DNA from: Actinernus sp. WN-2022
Taxonomy: Eukaryota > Cnidaria > Anthozoa > Actiniaria > Actinernidae
Direction of reading: 5' to 3'
Length of the DNA: 64,000 nucleotides
Assembly (NCBI GenBank): GCA_030867875.1
Contig: JAOWCC010000028.1
Location: forward strand, 682,001 to 746,000
Shown here: in pieces, positions 57,580 through 64,000 of the stretch
Layout: each line of letters opens with the position of its first letter
Position numbering within the stretch: the stretch's first letter is position 1
Translations under genes and position numbers: made by a program
The notes under the pieces: generated by a model
What the model was told of the DNA's origin: nothing
What the model saw: the letters and a program-made list of their open reading frames with translations, nothing else
Databases searched by the model: none

Positions 57580-59270
57580 CATTGCAATTACTCTATGAAA
57601 CCTGCTGCGTACTTGTAAAATAAATGTAAGCGCAAGAAATAAAATAAAACAATAGATTATTATTAATGAATTCTGCTTATCATCGGATGCTGACATGACC
57701 AAAGTCAAATTTAAGGTTGGTAAATTAATGTTCGATGTGTTTTATTCATTGTTCAAAAGGAAAAACTTGTTTTGTAATTGATGCATCTTGACCAGGAGCC
57801 CATTACATGGAGCGTCCATCTGCCACTGATGCAGCGTTTTTATAAACCGGATTATTTTTAGAATGTGTTTCCCAAGAGTTCGGTTTCCGCTAGCCAATCA
57901 CTTGCTTTTGTATAATATTAATTCAAATTATTAAGTATATAAAGTTAATTATTTTCATATTTATTTTCTTTTTGGGGTTTTTACTATCTTGATAATTTGC
58001 TGTTTATCTTTTCGAACTGATCTGTTGAAAATATTGAGGCAACGTAATGAAAAAAAATACTAAAATTACCAAAATTATCAATTATTTATTTAATTATAAA
58101 TTTTATTACAAATTTTATTATAAATTTTATTATTAATAGTTTACATTAATATCATAATAATTATTTAACTAAATTATTTAGTTATATTTTCCTTTTTATT
58201 AATTATTTTATAAAATTAGTTTAAAAAAGGATATTCAATATTTTAGGATTATTTTATTTTAATTATTGGAGTTGTATAGCAAAGAATATTCACCTCTGAG
58301 TAGCCAATCAGAGCATGTGAAAAGCACTTTTCACTTGTGTGGTATATACTATTGGTGAATATTTACTGAGACCGAGGTGAATGATACTTGTTTTAGTATA
58401 ATTTCAGAGTTGAGTATCAGAGAAACTTAAAACCAGACCAGTCTGCTAACTTTTTTTAAATTCTTACTGGACATGAGAGCGTGAGAACACCAAAACACAC
58501 ATCAAATTGTATTTTGTATGGCAGTGATTTTTGAACTTAAAGTGTATATCAGGTCAAATATTTGTATCACTAATATCCATTCTAAATCAAGTGAATAGTA
58601 GAATATTTCTCGATTTGAGTGTTGCCTATTCAAGCTGGTGACATAAAACCAGTCTTCGTTTATTATACAAAAACATACTGGAAGAGATAGCTGACCTGTT
58701 GTAAAACATCTGTTATGTTTGTAGGTTATATCAGTGATGTTACTGTTGTCAGATTTTTTAACCGTTTGCCATGCATGCTTTCAACATCCTTCAACAAATG
58801 CTGAACCGAAGTTGAAAATATGTTGAAACTGTTAAACCGAGGCTTTAGCTGGAATGAGTAGATCTAATTATTATTCAACATGCTGCGCGGTGAATATAGC
58901 AACATAGTCAGAACCTCTTGACAAATCTCTAGGAAATTATACTAATGATTACTACTGCTGCTGCTGTTATTATTATTGATGATGCTGCTATTACTATTAT
59001 TATAATTATTACAGTGTATTTATTACAGCTGTTACTACATATTAGACGGTCACTCCCACATTGGTGTTGATGATTTAGTTGAACTAAATTTAGTACTAAT
59101 CTAGTTGTCATCACCTAATTTGAAATTTCATGTGTCAATGGTCTTCAGATCCGGGAGCAAATCGTTGACTTGCATGAGGACCATCTAGACTAGTAAAAGA
59201 ATATCATTTTGTTCATCCTTGGATGAATGAGGCTGATATCTCTAGCAAGATATGCTAAATAAATGTGATT
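57580..59270. other. Non-coding, very AT-rich stretch
   Basis: 57900-58270 is extremely AT-rich with TTTTATTA-type runs. A GCTGCTATTATTATT-like microsatellite lies near 58950-59015. No recognised coding. Confidence 0.55.
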
Positions 59271-59282
59271 GTCTCCAAGACA

Positions 59283-59655
59283 CATTCCACACACACTCCT
59301 TACTACATTCATATATTCTCTAGTAAGATATGCTAATGTCGCTGAGACTCATTCCACACACACTCCTTACTACATTCATATATTCTCTAGTAAGATATAC
59401 TAATGTATCGAGACTCATTCCACACACACTCCTCACTACATTCATATATTCTCTAGTAAGATATGCTAATGTATCTGAGACTCATTCCACACACACTCCT
59501 TACTACATACATATATTCTCTAGTAAGATATGCTAATGTGGGAGACTCATTCCACACACACTCCTTACTACATTCATATATTCTCTAGTAAGATATGCTA
59601 ATGTATCTAGACTCATTCCATATACACTCCTTACTACATTCATATATTCTCTACA
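59283..59655 (+). repeat. About 66 bp minisatellite, six copies
   Basis: ATTCCACACACACTCCTTACT and TTCTCTAGTAAGATATGCTAA recur at about 59283, 59350, 59416, 59484, 59549 and 59616. Copies are highly similar, so the array is young. Confidence 0.95.
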
Positions 59656-59679
59656 CTTAATGCTCAACTCACATGTCTA

Positions 59680-59830
59680 TTCAGTTTATGGAGAGAGGAA
59701 AACCGGAGAACCCGGACAAAAACTCTCGGAGCATGGATGAGAATCAACAAACTCAACTCACATATGACGTCACATCCAGGAATCGAACCTGGGCCGCAGT
59801 TTTATGCGCTGTGTCAGCCAGCTCTCCATG
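59680..59830 (-). mobile_element. tRNA-derived SINE fragment
   Basis: Same family as 27830-28094: the minus strand has CAGGTTCGATTCCTGG (B box), a variant of the ATATGTGAGTTGAGTTTG block and CTCCGAGAGTTTTTG. The head is diverged, and the copy is cut near the minisatellite. Confidence 0.75.
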
Positions 59831-59839
59831 CTCCCTAGT

Positions 59840-60715
59840 ATACTTTTGTATGGGATCAAAGGTTTTATTTTCACCTGAAGTTTATGTTCAACCCCCCTGA
59901 TTTCCCTATGACCGTAGGTCTTGCGGTTGCACTAATTTAGGTGACATCAACTAAATAGTTAACTAATTTAGTTAAATTTATCTAAATTGTCAACACCGCT
60001 GTTGGAGCGACTCTACTACTACTGTAAGTAACTATTACTGGTACATTTGTTGTTGTTTTTCGATGGTATTCTCCAGGCCTATAAATGGCCTAGAATTAGG
60101 GTACTAACCGGAAAGTTTGGTTGCTGTTATCTGAAGTTCAGCCTAATAGATAAAAAGAGAAAAGTAACTTTTTATTTACTATTTAGTATTAACATGTAAC
60201 ACTGATAAACTTTCGTATTAAGATTCCACATTTCAAGAAGACAAGCATTAATGCTGTGCTAGTTGCTTTTGTATTTACACAGCATTTGAAGGCTTGAGTG
60301 CCAGAACAGCTTATAAAATAAGTGATTAATGATCCAGTTCCTTATTCTTAGGAAACAAACCATATAGATAGGAATTTGGAACTTGTCATACGCTGTAGGC
60401 TCCTTAAGCTATTTTATACACTCACTCCTTCATCTAGAGAGTTAACTGTTGATTTCATCATCTTCGCAGTGGAAGCAGAGACCACAAAATCAGAACCGGT
60501 GGAGGAAGATATCCCGAAGCCAAAGGAAGGAGTAGAAAGCATGGAGTAATAATAATGTAGCCATGCCTGCAGTCTATAATAAACCACTTGCTTCATCAAG
60601 GGTTCTTACGTACATCTATAATAGAAACTGTAATTATGTTGTTTTATATTTGTTTATCAAAATGCGAACTTCAGGAAATTGTTGTTGTCATTGTTGTCAA
60701 ACATGCTTTGTGTAA
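59840..60715. other. Non-coding stretch, nothing recognised
   Basis: Short frames only and no repeat structure. Confidence 0.5.
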
Positions 60716-60719
60716 TATC

Positions 60720-60973
60720 CCGTTCACACCAAAGCTTAAACATGTCTAAAGCTGTTTAATTAAACTAGTTTCAAACTGACCTTTCTTAAGTAAACAACCT
60801 GTTCGAGGTACTTTTAATCCTGTCTAACTAAACACATTCAAGATAGGGGCTAGATAAATTCAGTTTAACTAAACAACCTGTTCGAGGTAGTTTTAACCCT
60901 GTGTAACTAAACACATTGTAGATAGGGGCCAGATAAACTCCGTTTAAATAAACAGGTTGGTGTGAATGAGGTA
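60720..60973. mobile_element. Short MITE with TTCACACCAA termini and internal duplication
   Basis: CGTTCACACCAA at the left and TTGGTGTGAATG at the right are inverted. The inside is two tandem units of about 82 bp (AAACAACCTGTTCGAGGTA, 'AACTAAACACATT', 'GATAGGGGC.AGATAAA') at about 60794 and 60876. Confidence 0.75.
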
Positions 60974-61390
60974 TTAAGTCTTACAATGCTTTACTGTAAT
61001 TCGATGCTAAACCTCTGCTTTGGGTAAAGCATTTCTCAGTAGCCTTGAGTTCCTATTGTCTTTTGGAAAACTCTTTTCCTGTCTTTCCGAAATATTTACC
61101 ACATGGAAAAGTAGCTATTATTATTAGTAATATTATCATTAAAACCTCTCACACCCCAAGCCCTAAAGTAATGTTAATATATTTAAGTAAAGCACTAAAG
61201 TTGTTTAAAATTTCGTAACTGTCAAAAAAGCTGATTGTAATGTATATGATAGACAGTGCTAATGGCATTAGACAATGACTGTTTATCTAGTCGCCGCCGA
61301 ACAGCAAAAGGAATGTTTGTTTAGTTTGTTATCTTCCCGTATAATTAGAAAGTTGATTTAATGCCATGCAATCAGTTAGTTAGGTGTACG

Positions 61391-61721
61391 TGTTGCGGCC
61401 ACATAGGGATTTTAGTCAGTCCACGCCTATTCCTCTTGATGTTAACAGCATTCGGAGTTTTTAGCAGTTATATTCGGAGTTTTTCGGAGTTTTACTGGAG
61501 TTTCACAAGCCCTTGGAGACAGCATCGGATGTAAGTTAATTACTCGCATATTCACGTTTAGATTTCTTCCATTAAAATCTGTATATTTTGGAGTCTTTTG
61601 CCGTCTAAGTTTAGCTAATTGTGTATACGTTATTCTAGTTTTTACCGCTTCGCCTGTGTAGTAATATCAACGCCTGGTTGTGAATAAAGACGTTTAAATC
61701 TGCTGTGGTATTGTCTACGCA
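61391..61721 (+). mobile_element. 5' LTR of a BEL/Pao element (edges tentative)
   Basis: It starts TGTTGCGGCCACATAGGG and ends CTACGCA (TG..CA). GTGAATAAAGACG lies about 38 bases before the end, a suitable polyadenylation signal. It lies about 130 bp upstream of the gag ATG. The 3' LTR is outside the window, so the boundaries cannot be confirmed. Confidence 0.5.
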
Positions 61722-61850
61722 CGAATTGGTTAAACTGGCGGACCTAACTTGAACGCACCCCGTGCTATACCGAGTCTGGAGTTCGCGACAGTAAAAAATC
61801 CGTTGAGACAAAGGAGTGGAGGTAAGCCCTATATAACCCATAGTTGAACG

Positions 61851-63399
61851 ATGATGAGCCGGAGAAATGCAGAACCGAAAGAAGAACCGGAGTCAGAAAA
61901 GAGAACGCGAAAATTGACCAGAAAAGCCCTCCAAAACGCTGTTCTCGAAACACGCAAAACATCAGATCACTTACACAAGAAGCTTCACGAGGCAATTAAA
62001 ACTGAACATAAAGAAAGAAACCATTGAGTCTATTACAGAGATAACGCTACACGACCTTGAGGTCATCACGTATAAGTTTCGATCAGCGTTACAGGAACTA
62101 GTGGGTTTATATCAACAAGATAACTATGGGGATTATGGGGACGAGAAGATCTTATCATCTGAGAGCCTCACGTTGAATGAAGCCCTCATGCTTATCAAGA
62201 GAATAAAGTCTAAACAATCTGACAAATTGTCAGAAACGTCATCGCGTAAGTCTGTTTACTCGCGCCACACCAGATCATCATCATGTTCATCTACAAGTAG
62301 TTCCGTTCGATTGCGTGCACTAGCCGAAGCCGCAGCCGCGCGCGAAGACGCTGACTACGAACGACTTATAGCGGATATAGAACACGGCCGCAAGCAGCAC
62401 GAAGCTGAGGATGAAAGGCGCCGCGAACAAGAGCGCGCAGAGCACGAAAGAGAAATCGCGATCCTTTCCGCTAAAAAGAAAGTCGCCGTAGCTAACGCAA
62501 AACTCAAAGCTATCGAGCAAGCGATCCTGGAAGAAGAATCAATAGAGCCAATGGAAATTCCTGGGGTCCCAAGAGCGCGCTCCGAAGAAAGAACTCACGA
62601 ATGGTTGCAGACCGCTTGTTCACCGGAAAATATTCCCGCGCTAACCAACCATGCCACCATAGCAACAAAAACCCTCGATCACGGGCCGGAAAGCCCACCC
62701 ACGAACTTAGTCTCTGAGACTACTCCACACGGGAACGTGGGCCATAACCCCCAGCACGCATTGGGTCAATTACCGATAATTGCATCTACGCCTATTAGAG
62801 ACATTTCCGGTAGCCAACTGATTGAAACGCTAATGTCGGCCAATCAACGAATGGTCGCCGGTTTAGCAAGACAAAAACTACCGGAGTGCCATCCCGATAC
62901 ATTTGATGGCGATCCAACGCTTTTCCACCCCTGGAAGGCCGCATTTAAGGCTATGATTCGCGATGCAGATGTACAAGCGGAGCAAGAAATAAACTACTTG
63001 CGTAAATTCACCAGCGGAGAAGTACAGCGAGTCGTTGATAACTATCGCAAAAGGCAACAAAACAACCCGATCGGTCTTTTGCGTAGTTTATGGACGGAGT
63101 TAGAGAGGCGTTTTGGTAGCGCGGCAGTCATCACTAATGCCCTCATGGAGCGCTTAATTAAATCAGCTGCGTTTAACGGCAATGATCGCGCGAAGCTGCA
63201 GGAATTTTCCGACGTGTGCGCAGACGTAGAGAGCCAGATCGAATATCTGCCCGGTCTAGCTTGCCTAAATTACCCGAACGCTATCCGGCCGTTTGCGGAG
63301 GAATTGCCATCATCACTTAGAGCTAAGTGGGAAAAGGAGGTGGTGACATACGCCGAAGGTCACAACGACGCCTATCCAGGTTTCAAGCGCTTTGCATGA
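61851..63399 (+). pseudogene. BEL/Pao gag, N-terminal and DUF1759-type core
   Basis: The ATG at 61851 opens a basic N-terminus. Its frame is closed by TGA just after 62020, and the coding resumes one base out of register (TIESITEITLHDLEVITYKF), so one base was gained or lost near 62000-62020. The main frame then runs to 63396. It contains a serine-rich patch, a long E/R/A coiled coil (about 62320-62530), and LPECHPDTFDGDPTLFHPW, the hallmark of BEL gag (DUF1759-like). The helical capsid-like part follows. A TGA at 63397-63399 interrupts, and the same frame continues beyond it. CpG loss (CGA to TGA) would explain the stop. The element is probably inactive. Confidence 0.85.
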
Positions 63400-64000
63400 G
63401 TCATTGAAAATCAAGCAAAATTAAAGAACCACCCTAACGTACTCGCGGGAGAGAAACGCGAACCCCATTCGACACCTCGCCGTGAAAATCGGTCAGACAA
63501 CAGAGGGCCTGGTCACGGCAAAACCCTTAAAACCAACGCCCAGCCCGACAGCGGCAAAGAGCCAGTTCCAGCGATGTCAGTAGAGTTAAGCAATAGAAAA
63601 CGATGCCGATTTCACGACCGAGAAGGTCACGATTTGACGGAGTGCAAGGTCTTCGGCGCAAAATCGCTCAAAGATAAAACTGACTGGATTTTTCAGAACG
63701 GACTCTGTTTTCGTTGTCTGTCCGACGGCCATAAGGCAGCTGACTGCAAGGAGGAGATAGCTTGCAGCATATGTGACGACAAGCGCCATAGCACGCTCTT
63801 GCATAAAGAGAAAGTCGACGAGGTCCCTAAGGACAATATAAATACCAAGTGTACAGCAGTATGCGACAGAAGCGCGGGTGGCTTATCGTGTAGTAAGATT
63901 GTTTTAGTTGACGTCTACAGTAAATTGAGACCGGAGTCGTCGCATCGCGTTTACGCTATAATCGACGAGCAAAGTAATACGTCACTAATCAGCCGCGAGC
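63400..64000 (+). pseudogene. BEL/Pao zinc knuckles and protease start, runs off the window
   Basis: In the same frame as gag after the TGA. Three zinc-binding modules follow each other: CRFHDREGHDLTEC, CFRCLSDGHKAADC (C-x2-C-x4-H-x4-C) and CSICDDKRHSTLLH. Then, after a short linker, VYAIIDEQSNTSLIS marks the aspartic-protease region (DUF1758-like, with D-x-Q-S in place of the classic D-S/T-G) as in other BEL elements. The frame is open to base 64000. Reverse transcriptase and integrase would lie outside. Confidence 0.88.

Noticed and set aside
62320..62520. Minus-strand ORFs within the BEL gag
   Set aside because: Shadows of the gag frame, which has clear family motifs.

Overview
The window is eukaryotic and metazoan. 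It is AT-rich, has spliced genes with long introns, very low coding density and many decayed transposons. The family mix is RING/B-box/filamin/NHL TRIM genes, BEL/Pao, LTR-integrase and CR1/L2-like LINE relics, Polinton polymerase, tRNA-derived SINEs, many MITEs and foldback hairpins. That mix fits a cnidarian, probably an anthozoan such as a stony coral or anemone. This is an inference from family content, not a proven assignment.

Layout. 1-6.6 kb: a TTAA-flanked MITE, a pair of degenerate direct repeats around a short unexplained open frame, and a 60-63 bp minisatellite joined to a SINE. 6.6-10.45 kb: a satellite block whose monomers form a recent 739 bp dimeric higher-order repeat. 10.5-24 kb: no recognised gene; MITEs, minisatellites and inverted-repeat elements. 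24.7-35.7 kb: the one clear host-type gene, a minus-strand TRIM-NHL E3 ligase. Its RING/B-box exon is split from the filamin/NHL exon by an 8.8 kb intron full of MITEs and a SINE. The first exon carries a one-base frameshift exactly at a sequence that could also act as a splice donor. 36-41 kb: palindromic foldbacks and a MITE. 41.28-42.24 kb: a decayed Polinton-type DNA polymerase B whose end has been amplified into a 77 bp tandem array. 42.3-45.95 kb: an LTR-retrotransposon integrase relic cut by two insertions. 46.2-48.35 kb: a LINE split by the 3' end of another LINE, followed by a tRNA-headed SINE whose tail resembles that LINE end. 50.1-50.9 kb: two further LINE fragments. 51.07-55.51 kb: a spliced gene encoding an IS1595/ISXO2 (Merlin-like) transposase domain. 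56.6-57.6 kb: a 5'-truncated LINE. 59-61 kb: a minisatellite, a SINE and a MITE. 61.39-64 kb: the 5' LTR and gag-protease part of a BEL/Pao element that runs off the window end.

There are no operons. The only genes likely to serve the host are the TRIM-NHL gene (possibly impaired) and perhaps the spliced transposase-derived gene. The rest is best read as layered transposon history. Coordinates of relic boundaries are approximate, and no database search was possible.
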